Below are positions 33,504 to 49,345 of a DNA stretch of 64,000 nucleotides, one piece after another. The position numbers were made by a program, and so were the translations under genes. The notes under the pieces were generated by a model. The model saw nothing but the letters and a program-made list of their open reading frames with translations. It did no database searches and was not told the origin of the DNA. Numbering within the stretch: position 1 is the first letter of the stretch; the number at the start of each line of letters is the position of its first letter. The DNA is taken from the NCBI RefSeq assembly GCF_900104265.1, contig NZ_FNJJ01000003.1, positions 164,672-228,671 on the forward strand, in the 5' to 3' direction. The stretch comes from Ectopseudomonas guguanensis. Lineage in GTDB: Bacteria; Pseudomonadota; Gammaproteobacteria; Pseudomonadales; Pseudomonadaceae.

Positions 33504-35328
33504 CGCCCTGTTCGCGCAGGCGCTTGTACAGCGTATTACGGCTCAGGCCGAGGTGGCGGGCCAGGTAGGAAATGTTGCCGCCGCAGGCCTGGTACTGGCT
33601 GGCCAGGTCGCTGGCGTCGATCTCGGCCGGGGCTTGCACAGGGGCGTCCGTTGGCAGGTCGAGAAAGAAATCGTCCGGCAGGTGTTCGGCGCGGATAGGC
33701 TGCTCATCGGCCATCACCAGGGCCACGCGCAGCACGCTGCTGAGCTGGCGCAGATTGCCCGGCCAGGGGTGGCGCTCGAACAGTTCCACTACCTCACGGC
33801 TGAGCCCGGCCCACTGCCTGGGCTCGCGATGTTGCTCCCATAGCCGCTGGAACAGCGCCTGCTTGTCGCCGCGCTCGCGCAGCGGTGGCAGCTCCAGGTT
33901 GAGGCCACTGATGCGGTAGTAGAGGTCGGCGCGGAACTGGCCGCTGTCGACGTCCAGGCGCAGTGGGCGGTTGGTGGCGGAGACCAGGCGCACGTCCACT
34001 GGATGCAGCTCGCTGCTGCCCAGTGGCTGCACGCAGCGCTCCTGCAGCACGCGCAGCAGGCGGGCCTGCACGCGCAGCGGCATATCGCCGATCTCGTCGA
34101 GAAACAGCGTGCCCTTGTGCGCCTTGCGGATCAGCCCGATGTGGCCCTTCTGGCTGGCGCCGGTAAAGGCGCCTTTTTCGTAGCCGAACAGCTCCGACTC
34201 CACCAACTCCGCCGGAATGGCCGCGCAGTTGACCGCGATGAAGGGCTGGCTGGCGCGTGAGCTGGCGTGATGCAGAGCCTTGACGAAGACCTCCTTGCCA
34301 GCGCCGGTTTCACCCTGCACCAGGATCGGGATGTCCTTTTCCAGCAACCGCTCGGCCAGGCGGATGGCCTTGTCCATCCGCGCGTCACCCAGGCTCAGCG
34401 CACGCAGCGGCGGCTCCTCGGGTACGGGCGCGGGGCCCTGCGGACGGAAATCGCGGGCCTGTATCGGCGCCGGCCGGGCAGGGCGGCGCACCCGCGCGTG
34501 AAAGCGAAAATGGCCGCTGGTGCGCAGGCTGAATGGCTGGCCGTCCGGCTGGTTGAGCAGTTGCTGCAGCGGCACGTCGAACAACTGCTCGATGGTGCCG
34601 TAGGTCAGCGACTGGCCAAGCAGGTTGTCGGCGCGGCGGTTGGCCGAGACCACATGGCCGCGTTCGTCGAACACCACCAGGCCGGCCCAGGGGCTGTCGA
34701 GGTTGTCCAGGCTGGTGTTGAAGCTGAGCAGGTGATACTGGTCGGCGAACAGCTTGAGGATCAGGCGATTCTCCACCGACTGGCTCATCATCTTGACCAT
34801 GCCCAGGGTGTGCGCCGGCGGCAGGTAGCTGTCGCTGGACACGTCGAGCACGGCGATCATGCGCCTTTGCTCGTCGAAGATCGGCGAGGCCGAGCCGGTC
34901 ATGAAACGGTTGGCCTTGAGGAAGTGCTCGTCGTGCTGGATATGCACGGCCTGGCCGCAACTGAGCGCGGTGCCGATGGCGTTGGTGCCGGTGTAGCGCT
35001 CCAGCCAGCTGGCCCCGGCGACGAAGCCGGCGGCCTGGCGCGTCTCGATGAAACGCTGGTCGCCCCAGGATTGCAGCAGCCGACCCTGCTCGTCGGCGAG
35101 CATGATCAGGCAGTTGGAGTTGGCGAGGATGGTGCCGTAGTAGGGCAGCACTTCCTGATGGGTGGTCTGCACCAGCGCCTGGCGGCTTTCCAGTAGGGCC
35201 GAGAGTTCGCCGGGGGCCGGCGGGTCGAAGCGCGGCGTGCTCTGGTGGGTCAGGCCATAGTCACGACAACGCGACCAGGACTCCTGGATGATGGTGTCGT
35301 GTGCCGGGGCACGGGCAGCTTCTGTCAT
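33493..35328 (-). CDS. sigma-54-dependent transcriptional activator, AcoR/DhaR type (GAF-PAS-AAA+-Fis)
   Basis: Enhancer-binding protein of 611 aa. Residues about 70-190 form a GAF-type sensor (LERYTGTNAIGTALSCGQAV), about 225-290 a PAS-like domain (GLVVFDERGHVVSANRRADNLLG), about 330-550 the AAA+ domain with Walker A GETGAGKE, the sigma-54 contact loop GAFTGA and Walker B GTLFLDEIGD, and the C-terminus is a Fis-type HTH (GGNISYLARHLGLSRNTLYKRLR). The GAFTGA loop is intact, so it should activate RpoN promoters. I start at ATG 35328 (MTEAARAPA). It is divergent from the glpS-type operon, which has a sigma-54 promoter; DhaR-like proteins respond to polyol-derived signals, so glycerol or a related compound is the likely inducer (inference). 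Confidence 0.94.
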   Translation of the reverse strand: MTEAARAPAHDTIIQESWSRCRDYGLTHQSTPRFDPPAPGELSALLESRQALVQTTHQEVLPYYGTILANSNCLIMLADEQGRLLQSWGDQRFIETRQAAGFVAGASWLERYTGTNAIGTALSCGQAVHIQHDEHFLKANRFMTGSASPIFDEQRRMIAVLDVSSDSYLPPAHTLGMVKMMSQSVENRLILKLFADQYHLLSFNTSLDNLDSPWAGLVVFDERGHVVSANRRADNLLGQSLTYGTIEQLFDVPLQQLLNQPDGQPFSLRTSGHFRFHARVRRPARPAPIQARDFRPQGPAPVPEEPPLRALSLGDARMDKAIRLAERLLEKDIPILVQGETGAGKEVFVKALHHASSRASQPFIAVNCAAIPAELVESELFGYEKGAFTGASQKGHIGLIRKAHKGTLFLDEIGDMPLRVQARLLRVLQERCVQPLGSSELHPVDVRLVSATNRPLRLDVDSGQFRADLYYRISGLNLELPPLRERGDKQALFQRLWEQHREPRQWAGLSREVVELFERHPWPGNLRQLSSVLRVALVMADEQPIRAEHLPDDFFLDLPTDAPVQAPAEIDASDLASQYQACGGNISYLARHLGLSRNTLYKRLREQGVRP

Positions 35329-35390
35329 GGTGCGATCTCTTCTTGTCGATTCGCGATCTGTGTCGCGATTGGTCCAGTCTCGTTCATGAC

Positions 35391-35458
35391 TGTTCAATGT
35401 CAACGAACGAATTGTTCAGTTGTTCACATCTGACTGTTCAAAAGTGTTCAGTCGAACA
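35391..35458. promoter_or_regulatory. cluster of TGTTCA repeats, probable activator-binding region
   Basis: TGTTCA occurs at 35391, 35413, 35421, 35435 and 35445; the last forms a perfect palindrome TGTTCAGTCGAACA (35445-35458). The cluster is centred roughly 130 bp upstream of the predicted sigma-54 start, where an enhancer is expected, and it also abuts the activator gene, allowing autoregulation. Confidence 0.6.
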
Positions 35459-35527
35459 TCGCCAGGCAATCCGATCTCGCGCTTTTTTCTCTTGAATATC
35501 AGTTGGATATTCCGATTTCAGGCGGTC

Positions 35528-35543
35528 TGGCACGCTTGTCGCT
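35528..35543 (+). promoter_or_regulatory. sigma-54 (RpoN) promoter of the glpSTPQUV-type operon
   Basis: TGGCACGCTTGTCGCT matches TGGCACG-N4-TTGCT with one mismatch; GG (35529-35530) and GC (35541-35542) are 10 bases apart. The expected start near 35554 leaves a leader of about 35 nt before the glpS ATG at 35589. Confidence 0.82.
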
Positions 35544-35588
35544 GTAGGTGTTCGAAACCGAATGGCACGACAAGAAAAAGGACAGGCC

Positions 35589-36682
<1,094 letters not shown>

Positions 36683-36683
<1 letters not shown>

Positions 36684-37776
36684 TGGCCGAGATTCGTCTG
36701 CACAACCTGGCGCACAGCTACAGCGGCACGCCGAAAGCGCCGGAAGACTACGCGATTCGCGAGATGAACCATGTCTGGCAGCAGGGCGGCGCCTACGCGC
36801 TGCTGGGGCCGTCGGGCTGCGGCAAGTCGACGTTGCTCAACATCATCTCCGGCCTGCTCAGCCCGTCGCAGGGCGAGGTGCAGTTCGACGGCAAAGCGGT
36901 CAACACGCTGTCGCCGCAGCAGCGCAACATCGCCCAGGTTTTCCAGTTTCCGGTGGTCTACGACACCATGACGGTGTTCGACAACCTGGCCTTCCCGCTG
37001 CGCAACCAGGGCATGGACGAAGCGCGGGTGATGAGCAAGGTGCACGAGATCGCCGAGGTGCTGGAGCTGCACCCGCTGCTGCACAAGAAGGCGCGCAACC
37101 TCACCGCCGACGAGAAGCAGAAGGTCTCCATGGGCCGCGGGCTGGTGCGTGACGACGTCTCGGCGATTCTCTTCGACGAACCGCTGACGGTGATCGACCC
37201 GCACCTGAAGTGGAAGCTGCGGCGCAAGCTCAAGCAGATCCACGAGCAGTTCAACATCACCATGGTCTACGTCACCCACGATCAGCTGGAGGCCTCTACC
37301 TTCGCCGACAAGATCGCGGTGATGTACGGCGGGCAGATCGTCCAGTTCGGCACGCCGCGCGAGCTGTTCGAACGCCCCGGGCACACCTTCGTCGGCTACT
37401 TCATTGGCAGCCCCGGCATGAACCTGATCGACGTGCAGCGCTGCGAGGGCGGGGTGCGGTTCGCCGGGACGGTCCTGCCGCTGTCCGACGCGCTCAACCA
37501 GCGCCTCGCCGAACTGGACGGCAAGCGCCTGCAGGCGGGCATCCGCCCCGAGTTCGTGCACATCTGGGACGGCGCCTATGAAGACGCGCTGTGCGCCCGC
37601 GTGCTGCACGTCGAGGACCTCGGCACCTACAAGATCCTCACCTTCGACCTCGACGGTCAGGTGCTCAAGGCGCGCCTGCAGGAAGACCAGCCGGTGCCGC
37701 GCGAGCAGGTCTACCTGAGCTTCCCGGCGCAGTGGCTGATGCTCTATGCCGACGACTACCTGGTGGAGGTGACGCC

Positions 37777-37780
<4 letters not shown>
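36683..37780 (+). CDS. glpT: ABC importer ATP-binding protein, GlpT-like
   Basis: Second, non-identical ATPase of the importer, 365 aa, with the same MalK-like layout. Walker A GPSGCGKST, Walker B AILFDEP and the switch His (VTHDQLEA) are canonical, but the ABC signature is degenerate: LTADEKQKV replaces LSGGQ. This is the mirror image of the defect in GlpS, so the heterodimer would have one canonical ATP site (GlpT Walker plus GlpS signature) and one degenerate site. Overlaps glpS by 1 bp and glpP by 4 bp. Not related to the GlpT glycerol-phosphate antiporter of E. coli despite the symbol. Confidence 0.9.
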
Positions 37781-38640
<860 letters not shown>

Positions 38641-38648
38641 GGCCGACC

Positions 38649-39449
<801 letters not shown>

Positions 39450-39461
39450 GGGAGGTTCGTC

Positions 39462-39734
39462 ATGAGCTGGATGGCCTGGACTCTACCGACCGCGCTGTTC
39501 TTCGCCGGCATCGCCGTGCTGCTGGCCGGCATGACGCTGGTCGAGCTGCGCTGGCCGTGCGTCGAGCGCAAGGGTTTTCTGCCGATCACCACCACCCGGG
39601 GTGATCGGTTGTTCATCGGTCTGCTCGGCAGCGCCTACCTGCACCTGCTGGTGATAGGCGTGACCGACTGGAGCGTGTGGATAGCCTCGCTGCTATCGCT
39701 GTTGTGGTTGTGCGCAGTCATGCGCTGGGGCTGA
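39462..39734 (+). CDS. glpU: DUF2160 small membrane protein, GlpU-like
   Basis: 90-aa integral membrane protein with three or four short hydrophobic segments (MAWTLPTALFFAGIAVLLAGM; GLLGSAYLHLLVIGVTDWS; IASLLSLLWLCAVM), the DUF2160 type encoded only with this class of transporter. Its role is unknown; it may be an accessory channel subunit. GGAGG precedes the ATG, 12 bp after glpQ. Confidence 0.88.
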   Translation: MSWMAWTLPTALFFAGIAVLLAGMTLVELRWPCVERKGFLPITTTRGDRLFIGLLGSAYLHLLVIGVTDWSVWIASLLSLLWLCAVMRWG

Positions 39735-39785
39735 GCCGGGCTGCCGCCGGTATGCCTCTCCCCAAATCCTGAGATGGAGGTCTCT

Positions 39786-41528
<1,743 letters not shown>

Positions 41529-41539
41529 AGAAAGAACGC

Positions 41540-41603
41540 AGTCGCGGCTGAAGCCCCTCCCACGAGGGGCTTCCTTCCCTGTGGGAGCGGCTTCAGCCGC
41601 GAT
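41540..41603. repeat. palindromic interspersed repeat, type C
   Basis: Left arm GTCGCGGCTGAAGCCCCTCC and right arm GGAGCGGCTTCAGCCGCGA with CCCACGAGGGG between; same unit as at 26070-26131. It lies between glpV and the terminator. Confidence 0.85.
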
Positions 41604-41632
41604 AAAAAACGGCACCCTAGGGTGCCGTTTTT
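41604..41632. terminator. bidirectional intrinsic terminator between glpV and folD
   Basis: AAAAAACGGCACCC-TA-GGGTGCCGTTTTT, perfect stem with A- and T-runs on the two sides; serves the convergent glp operon and folD. Confidence 0.95.
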
Positions 41633-41648
41633 CATTCAGCCGTACCGC

Positions 41649-42503
41649 TTATTTATGCAGATGTTCGGCCGCGTGCAGGGTGTTTTCCAAGAGGCCTGCG
41701 CGGGTCATCGGGCCGACGCCGCCCGGCACCGGGGTGATCCAGCCGGCGCGGGGCAGGGCGGTCTCGTACACCACGTCGCCGACCAGCTTGCCGTCTTCCT
41801 GGCGGTTGATGCCGACGTCGATGACGATGGCGCCTTCCTTGATCCACTCGCCCTTGACCAGGCCCGGCTTGCCGGCCGCGACCACGACGATGTCGGCCTG
41901 GCCGACATGGCCCGCCAGATCCTTGGTGAAACGGTGGGTGACGGTCACGGTGCAGCCGGCCAGCAGCAGCTCCATGGCCATTGGCCGGCCGACGATATTG
42001 GAGGCGCCCACGACTACGGCATGCATGCCGTACAGATCGGCGCCGGTGCTTTCCAGCAGGGTCATGATGCCCTTCGGCGTGCACGGGCGCAGCAGCGGCA
42101 TGCGCTGGGCCAGGCGGCCGATATTGTAGGGGTGGAAGCCGTCCACATCCTTATCCGGGCGAATACGCTCGAGCAGCAGGGAGGAGTCCAGATGTTCGGG
42201 CAGCGGCAGCTGCACCAGGATGCCGTCGATGGTCGGGTCTTCGTTGAGCTCGTCGATCAAGGCGAGCAGATCGGCCTGGCTGGTCTCGGCCGGCAGGTCG
42301 TAGGCGCGGGAGAGGAAGCCGACTTCTTCGCAATCCTTGCGTTTATGTGACACATAGACCTGGGAGGCGGGATCGGTACCGACCAGGATCACGGCCAGGC
42401 CTGGCGCGCGAAGGCCTTGCTGGCGGCGTTCGGCGACACGTTGGGCAATCTGCTGGCGGAGGCTGGCGGCGATCGCCTTGCCGTCGATCAGTTGTGCGGT
42501 CAT
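41649..42503 (-). CDS. folD: bifunctional methylenetetrahydrofolate dehydrogenase / methenyltetrahydrofolate cyclohydrolase
   Basis: One-carbon metabolism enzyme, 284 aa, cytoplasmic. The catalytic Lys region [14 protein letters not shown] (about residues 50-63), the substrate-binding [12 protein letters not shown] (about 94), and the NADP Rossmann motif [17 protein letters not shown] (about 165) are intact; the C-terminal [13 protein letters not shown]-type signature reads [15 protein letters not shown]. The start [16 protein letters not shown] is standard. Monocistronic, divergent from the tRNA-tig region. Confidence 0.97.
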   Translation of the reverse strand: MTAQLIDGKAIAASLRQQIAQRVAERRQQGLRAPGLAVILVGTDPASQVYVSHKRKDCEEVGFLSRAYDLPAETSQADLLALIDELNEDPTIDGILVQLPLPEHLDSSLLLERIRPDKDVDGFHPYNIGRLAQRMPLLRPCTPKGIMTLLESTGADLYGMHAVVVGASNIVGRPMAMELLLAGCTVTVTHRFTKDLAGHVGQADIVVVAAGKPGLVKGEWIKEGAIVIDVGINRQEDGKLVGDVVYETALPRAGWITPVPGGVGPMTRAGLLENTLHAAEHLHK

Positions 42504-42634
42504 TGCGCTGGTTAACCATTAATAAGGATGAAAAAAGGACGCGCATTCTCGCATGGGTGCTCACTTGGGCAAAGGCGCCTGCCGTCGATTTCGCGTAACT
42601 CCTTTATATCGCTGAACTTTTTTGAAAATTTATG

Positions 42635-42661
42635 TTGACGGGGTTAGGGGGCGTCTATAAC
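42635..42661 (+). promoter_or_regulatory. sigma-70 promoter of the tRNA cluster
   Basis: TTGACG - 15 bp - TATAAC followed by a GC-rich CGCCCCGC discriminator, as is common for growth-rate-controlled stable RNA promoters. It leaves a leader of about 105 nt before tRNA-Arg. The 15-bp spacer is short. Confidence 0.6.
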
Positions 42662-42772
42662 ATTCGCCCCGCTTCTCAGGAACAGCCACTCGCTGGGTGA
42701 GACGGCAAAAGCCAAGCCCTCGTGGCAAGGCCGGAGTCGAAAGCTTGTAAGTCTGCGCTAGCGGATGGATAA

Positions 42773-42849
42773 GCGCCCGTAGCTCAGCTGGATAGAGCAT
42801 CCGCCTTCTAAGCGGATGGTCGCAGGTTCGAGTCCTGCCGGGTGCGCCA
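42773..42849 (+). tRNA. tRNA-Arg (anticodon UCU)
   Basis: 77 nt including an encoded CCA. Acceptor GCGCCCG pairs with CGGGTGC (one G-U); anticodon stem TCCGC/GCGGA encloses loop CTTCTAA with anticodon TCT; the T arm has GGTTCGAGTCC. Cloverleaf complete. Confidence 0.97.
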
Positions 42850-42887
42850 TTTGGCGGTCAGGCAATTTGAGTAAGCAATGCAATATG

Positions 42888-42963
42888 GTGGGCGTAGCTC
42901 AGTTGGTAGAGCACAGGATTGTGGCTCCTGGTGTCGTGGGTTCGATTCCCATCGTCCACCCCA
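42888..42963 (+). tRNA. tRNA-His (anticodon GUG)
   Basis: 76 nt with encoded CCA. Acceptor GTGGGCG/CGTCCAC; anticodon stem CAGGA/TCCTG with loop TTGTGGC (GTG). The preceding base 42887 is G and the discriminator is C, giving the extra G-1:C73 pair needed by HisRS. Confidence 0.97.
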
Positions 42964-42971
42964 TATTCCAG

Positions 42972-42999
42972 AACGCCAGGCCCAAAGCCTGGCGTTTTT
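42972..42999 (+). terminator. intrinsic terminator between tRNA-His and tRNA-Leu
   Basis: AACGCCAGGC-CCAAA-GCCTGGCGTTTTTG: strong stem plus T-run, directly followed by tRNA-Leu 20 bases later. It should reduce expression of tRNA-Leu from the upstream promoter. Confidence 0.85.
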
Positions 43000-43018
43000 G
43001 TTTTAAGCTTCAAACCAC

Positions 43019-43103
43019 GCGGACGTGGTGAAATTGGTAGACACACCAGATTTAGGTTCTGGCGCCGCAAGGTGTGAGAGTTCGAGTCTCTCCGTCCGCA
43101 CCA
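43019..43103 (+). tRNA. tRNA-Leu (anticodon UAG)
   Basis: 85 nt with encoded CCA and a long class II variable arm. Acceptor GCGGACG/CGTCCGC; anticodon stem CCAGA/TCTGG with loop TTTAGGT (TAG). Lies 126 bp upstream of tig. Confidence 0.97.
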
Positions 43104-43229
43104 TCTTACAAATCCCCCCGATTGCCGCCTGCTTCTAGGGTGACTTCTTCATATTGACCCTCTAGAATGCTTGGCCTTGAATTCGGGGCCGGTTCGAGCC
43201 GGCTTATGTCTGTGCAACGAGGAATATCC

Positions 43230-44540
43230 ATGCAAGTTTCTGTTGAAAGCACTTCTGCTCTTGAGCGCCGCATGACCGTCGGCGTCCCCGTCGAGCGCAT
43301 CGAGACTGAAGTCAACAAGCGTCTGCAGCAGACTGCCCGTCGTGCCAAGGTCCCTGGCTTCCGTCCTGGCAAGGTGCCGATGAGCGTCATCCGTCAGCGT
43401 TACGAAGACGCCGCTCGTCAGGAAGCGCTGGGCGACCTGATCCAGGCTACCTTCTACGAAGCCGTGGTCGAGCAGAAGCTGAATCCGGCCGGTGCTCCGG
43501 CTGTCGAGCCGAAGTCCTTCGAAAAGGGCAAGGACCTGGAGTACGTCGCCACTTTCGAAGTATTCCCCGAGTTCGAGGTCACCGGCTTCGACTCCATCGC
43601 CATCGAGCGTCTGCAGGCTGAAGTGGCCGACAGCGACGTCGACAACATGCTGGACATCCTGCGCAAGCAGAACACCCGTTTCGAGGCGGTCGAGCGCGCT
43701 GCCGAGAATGGCGACCAGTTGAACATCGATTTCATCGGCAAGATCGACGGCGAAGCCTTCGCTGGCGGCAGCGCCAAGGGCACCCAGCTGGTACTGGGCT
43801 CCGGCCGCATGATCCCGGGCTTCGAAGATGCCCTGGTTGGCGTCAAGGCTGGCGAAGAGCGCGTGATCAACCCGACCTTCCCCGAGGACTACCAGAATCT
43901 CGACCTGGCCGGCAAAACCGCCGAGTTCACCGTTACCGTGAACAGCGTTTCCGCGCCGCAGCTGCCTGAGCTGAACGACGAATTCTTCGCTCTGTTCGGC
44001 ATCAAGGAAGGCGGTCTGGAAGGCTTCCGCGCCGAAGTTCGCAAGAACATGGAGCGCGAACTGCGTCAGGCCATCAAGTCCAAGGTCAAGAACCAGGTAA
44101 TGGACGGCCTGCTGGCTGCCAACCCGGTCGAAGTGCCCAAGGCGCTGATCGGCAACGAAGTGAATCGTCTGCGCGTGCAGGCCGTTCAGCAGTTCGGTGG
44201 CAACATCAAGCCCGATCAACTGCCGGCCGAGCTGTTCGAAGAGCAGGCCAAGCGCCGCGTCGTACTGGGCCTGATCGTCGCCGAGGTGGTCAAGCAGTTC
44301 GAGCTGAAGCCTGACGAAGCCCGCGTTCGCGAGCTGATCGAGGAAATGGCTTCGGCTTACCAGGAGCCCGAGCAGGTCGTGGCCTGGTACTACAAGAACG
44401 ACCAGCAGATGAACGAAGTGCGTTCGGTTGTACTGGAAGAGCAAGTTGTAGATACTGTTCTGCAGAAGGCCAACGTGACCGATAAAGCGGTTTCCTACGA
44501 AGACGCAGTCAAGCCGGCGGAAGCTCCTAAAGCCGACTGA
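43230..44540 (+). CDS. tig: trigger factor (ribosome-associated chaperone)
   Basis: Chaperone and peptidyl-prolyl isomerase that binds nascent chains at the ribosome exit; 436 aa. The ribosome-binding signature [20 protein letters not shown] lies at about residues 44-63; the FKBP domain (about 160-245; [27 protein letters not shown]) and the C-terminal helical chaperone arms follow. I use ATG 43230 ([14 protein letters not shown]), behind CGAGGAA; the frame opens 21 codons earlier without homology. First of tig-clpP-clpX-lon-hupB-ppiD, a protein-quality block. Confidence 0.97.
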   Translation: MQVSVESTSALERRMTVGVPVERIETEVNKRLQQTARRAKVPGFRPGKVPMSVIRQRYEDAARQEALGDLIQATFYEAVVEQKLNPAGAPAVEPKSFEKGKDLEYVATFEVFPEFEVTGFDSIAIERLQAEVADSDVDNMLDILRKQNTRFEAVERAAENGDQLNIDFIGKIDGEAFAGGSAKGTQLVLGSGRMIPGFEDALVGVKAGEERVINPTFPEDYQNLDLAGKTAEFTVTVNSVSAPQLPELNDEFFALFGIKEGGLEGFRAEVRKNMERELRQAIKSKVKNQVMDGLLAANPVEVPKALIGNEVNRLRVQAVQQFGGNIKPDQLPAELFEEQAKRRVVLGLIVAEVVKQFELKPDEARVRELIEEMASAYQEPEQVVAWYYKNDQQMNEVRSVVLEEQVVDTVLQKANVTDKAVSYEDAVKPAEAPKAD

Positions 44541-44569
44541 TCTGGCAACCTCGTTCGAGTACACCACCA

Positions 44570-44595
44570 TAAGCCAGCCTCAGTGCTGGCTTATG
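44570..44595 (+). other. hairpin between tig and clpP
   Basis: ATAAGCCAGC - 6 base loop - GCTGGCTTAT, with no T-run. It could attenuate or process the tig-clpP transcript. Confidence 0.5.
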
Positions 44596-44634
44596 CGTAT
44601 TTGAGACATGACTATTAGGGAGTGAGCGCAAGAC

Positions 44635-45276
44635 ATGTCCCGCAATCCTTTTATGCAAAACATGCCTGAAATCCAGGCCGCTGGCGGCCTGGTGCCGATG
44701 GTCATCGAGCAGTCCGCTCGTGGCGAGCGTGCCTATGACATCTACTCGCGCCTGCTCAAGGAGCGTGTGATCTTCCTGGTCGGCCAGGTCGAGGACTACA
44801 TGGCCAACCTGATCTGCGCCCAGTTGCTGTTCCTGGAAGCGGAGAACCCGGACAAGGACATCCACCTGTACATCAACTCCCCGGGTGGTTCGGTGACTGC
44901 CGGCATGGCGATCTACGACACCATGCAGTTCATCAAGGCGGACGTGTCCACCACCTGCATCGGTCAGGCCTGCAGCATGGGTGCCTTCCTGCTGGCTGGC
45001 GGCGCCAAGGGCAAGCGTTTCTGCCTGCCGAACTCGCGCGTGATGATTCACCAACCGCTGGGCGGCTTCCAGGGCCAGGCCTCGGACATCGAGATCCATG
45101 CCAAGGAAATCCTCTTCATCCGTGAGCGTCTGAACGAACTGCTGGCTCATCACACCGGTCAGAGCCTGGAAACCATCGAGCGCGATACCAACCGCGACAA
45201 TTTCATGAGCGCTTCGCGCGCCGTGGAGTACGGCATCGTCGATGCCGTGCACGAAAAGCGTCAAATGCCGGTCTAG
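44635..45276 (+). CDS. clpP: ATP-dependent Clp protease proteolytic subunit
   Basis: Serine protease that forms the 14-mer chamber of ClpXP/ClpAP; 213 aa including a short N-terminal propeptide. The catalytic triad is visible: Ser114 in [11 protein letters not shown], His139 in [11 protein letters not shown], Asp188 in ERDTNRDNF. The SD GGGAG precedes the ATG. It lies 94 bp after tig and 107 bp before clpX, which has its own heat-shock-type promoter. Confidence 0.98.
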   Translation: MSRNPFMQNMPEIQAAGGLVPMVIEQSARGERAYDIYSRLLKERVIFLVGQVEDYMANLICAQLLFLEAENPDKDIHLYINSPGGSVTAGMAIYDTMQFIKADVSTTCIGQACSMGAFLLAGGAKGKRFCLPNSRVMIHQPLGGFQGQASDIEIHAKEILFIRERLNELLAHHTGQSLETIERDTNRDNFMSASRAVEYGIVDAVHEKRQMPV

Positions 45277-45321
45277 ATGAGGCGCCGGCTGCGGGCATCC
45301 TTCACTGACGCGACCTGCGCC

Positions 45322-45350
45322 CTTGAAAATGCCCGCATTTGCCTTCATCT
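45322..45350 (+). promoter_or_regulatory. sigma-32 (RpoH) type promoter of clpX
   Basis: CTTGAAA - 14 bp - CTTCATCT, compared with the heat-shock consensus CTTGAAA and CCCCATNT. The -35 is perfect, the -10 matches six of eight. It lies 34 bp before the clpX ATG. Confidence 0.65.
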
Positions 45351-45383
45351 TGTGTTTCAAGCCTACCGTATTGGATTGATCGA

Positions 45384-46664
45384 ATGACTGACACCCGTAA
45401 CGGTGAGGACAACGGCAAACTGCTTTATTGCTCCTTCTGCGGCAAAAGCCAGCATGAAGTGCGCAAGTTGATCGCCGGTCCTTCCGTCTTCATCTGCGAC
45501 GAATGCGTCGACCTGTGCAACGACATCATCCGCGAGGAGGTGCAGGAAGCCCAGGCCGAGAGCAACGCGCACAAACTCCCGGCACCCAAGGAAATCAGCG
45601 CCATCCTCGATCAGTACGTCATCGGCCAGGAGCGCGCCAAGAAGGTGCTGTCGGTAGCGGTGTACAACCACTACAAGCGTCTCAACCAGCGCGACAAGAA
45701 AGATGACGTCGAGCTGGGCAAGAGCAATATCCTGCTGATCGGTCCGACCGGTTCGGGCAAGACGCTGCTGGCCGAAACGCTTGCGCGCCTGCTCAACGTA
45801 CCGTTCACCATCGCCGATGCCACCACCCTGACCGAAGCCGGTTACGTGGGTGAGGACGTCGAGAACATCATCCAGAAGCTGCTGCAGAAGTGCGATTACG
45901 ATGTCGAGAAGGCCCAGATGGGTATCGTCTACATCGACGAAATCGACAAGATCTCGCGCAAATCCGACAACCCGTCGATTACCCGTGACGTCTCGGGCGA
46001 GGGCGTGCAGCAGGCGCTGCTCAAGCTGATCGAGGGTACCGTGGCCTCGGTTCCGCCGCAGGGCGGACGCAAGCATCCGCAGCAGGAGTTCCTGCAGGTC
46101 GATACGCGCAACATCCTGTTCATCTGTGGCGGCGCGTTCGCCGGCCTGGAGAAAGTCATCCAGGCGCGCTCGACCAAGGGCGGCATCGGTTTCGGTGCGG
46201 AAGTGCGCAGCAAGCAGGAAGGCAAGAAGATCGGCGAGTCCCTGCGTGAAGTGGAGCCGGATGATCTGGTCAAGTTCGGTCTGATCCCCGAGTTCGTCGG
46301 TCGTCTGCCGGTGATCGCGACCCTGGAGGAGCTGGACGAGGCTGCGCTGGTGCAGATTCTTACCGAGCCGAAGAACGCGCTGACCAAGCAGTACGCCAAG
46401 CTGTTCGAAATGGAAGGCGTGGATCTGGAGTTCCGCTCCGATGCGCTGAAATCCGTGGCGCAGAAGGCGTTGGAGCGCAAGACCGGCGCCCGCGGCCTGC
46501 GTTCGATCCTCGAGGGCATTCTGCTCGACACCATGTACGAAATCCCGTCCCAGCAGGACGTGAGCAAGGTGGTGATCGACGAGAGCGTCATCGAAGGTTC
46601 GTCCAAGCCGCTGCTGATCTACGAAAACAGCGAGCCGCCGGCGAAGGCCGCGCCAGACGCCTGA
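45384..46664 (+). CDS. clpX: ATP-dependent Clp protease ATP-binding subunit
   Basis: AAA+ unfoldase that feeds substrates to ClpP; 426 aa. The N-terminal zinc domain shows [15 protein letters not shown] and [11 protein letters not shown] (four Cys). Walker A is GPTGSGKT (near residue 117), Walker [11 protein letters not shown] (near 182), sensor and arginine-finger segments follow ([12 protein letters not shown] near 304), and the IGF-like ClpP-docking loop lies in [11 protein letters not shown] choose ATG 45384 ([12 protein letters not shown]); the in-frame start 15 codons earlier lies within the predicted promoter region. Confidence 0.98.
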   Translation: MTDTRNGEDNGKLLYCSFCGKSQHEVRKLIAGPSVFICDECVDLCNDIIREEVQEAQAESNAHKLPAPKEISAILDQYVIGQERAKKVLSVAVYNHYKRLNQRDKKDDVELGKSNILLIGPTGSGKTLLAETLARLLNVPFTIADATTLTEAGYVGEDVENIIQKLLQKCDYDVEKAQMGIVYIDEIDKISRKSDNPSITRDVSGEGVQQALLKLIEGTVASVPPQGGRKHPQQEFLQVDTRNILFICGGAFAGLEKVIQARSTKGGIGFGAEVRSKQEGKKIGESLREVEPDDLVKFGLIPEFVGRLPVIATLEELDEAALVQILTEPKNALTKQYAKLFEMEGVDLEFRSDALKSVAQKALERKTGARGLRSILEGILLDTMYEIPSQQDVSKVVIDESVIEGSSKPLLIYENSEPPAKAAPDA

Positions 46665-46685
46665 CGGCTGTTACACGATGCAAAC

Positions 46686-46711
46686 AAGGGGCCCTTTGGG
46701 CCCCTTCGCTT
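46686..46711 (+). terminator. intrinsic terminator of clpX
   Basis: AAGGGGCCC-TTTG-GGCCCCTT followed by CGCTTTT, 20 bp after the clpX stop; separates clpX from lon. Confidence 0.88.
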
Positions 46712-46725
46712 TTCTGGACATTGCG

Positions 46726-46754
46726 CTTGTTTTTTACGGGAGCTACCCCCATCT
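46726..46754 (+). promoter_or_regulatory. sigma-32 (RpoH) type promoter of lon
   Basis: CTTGTTT - 14 bp - CCCCATCT. The -10 is a perfect heat-shock match; the -35 keeps CTTG. The spacer length equals that of the clpX site. About 50 bp before the lon ATG. Confidence 0.7.
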
Positions 46755-46813
46755 TAAAAGCCAAGGGTAATCCCGCCTGTTTACGGCCTTATGGCCGCCG
46801 CTGAGCCGAAATC

Positions 46814-49210
<2,397 letters not shown>

Positions 49211-49223
49211 CCGGGGGGCTTCC

Positions 49224-49253
49224 TTGACACAATTTTTGAGCCCTTGTTATAAA
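49224..49253 (+). promoter_or_regulatory. sigma-70 promoter of hupB
   Basis: TTGACA - 18 bp - TATAAA: perfect -35 and a strong -10, placed in the lon-hupB gap about 90 bp before the hupB GTG. Confidence 0.8.
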
Positions 49254-49345
49254 GCGGCTCTTATTGTGTCGGCAGGCCATCCAGCACCCGCTTTGCTTAC
49301 ACTAAAAATCAAGAAACAAACTCAACAGAAATAAGGGGACTTAGA

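Noticed and set aside
35391-35458. TGTTCA repeats as a CRISPR or integration array
   Set aside because: Units are 6 bp with irregular 8-22 bp spacing and no cas genes; much better explained as activator sites.
35562-35588. ATG at 35562 as the start of glpS
   Set aside because: It lies only about 8 nt after the predicted sigma-54 transcript start and has no SD; ATG 35589 has AAGGACAGG in front.
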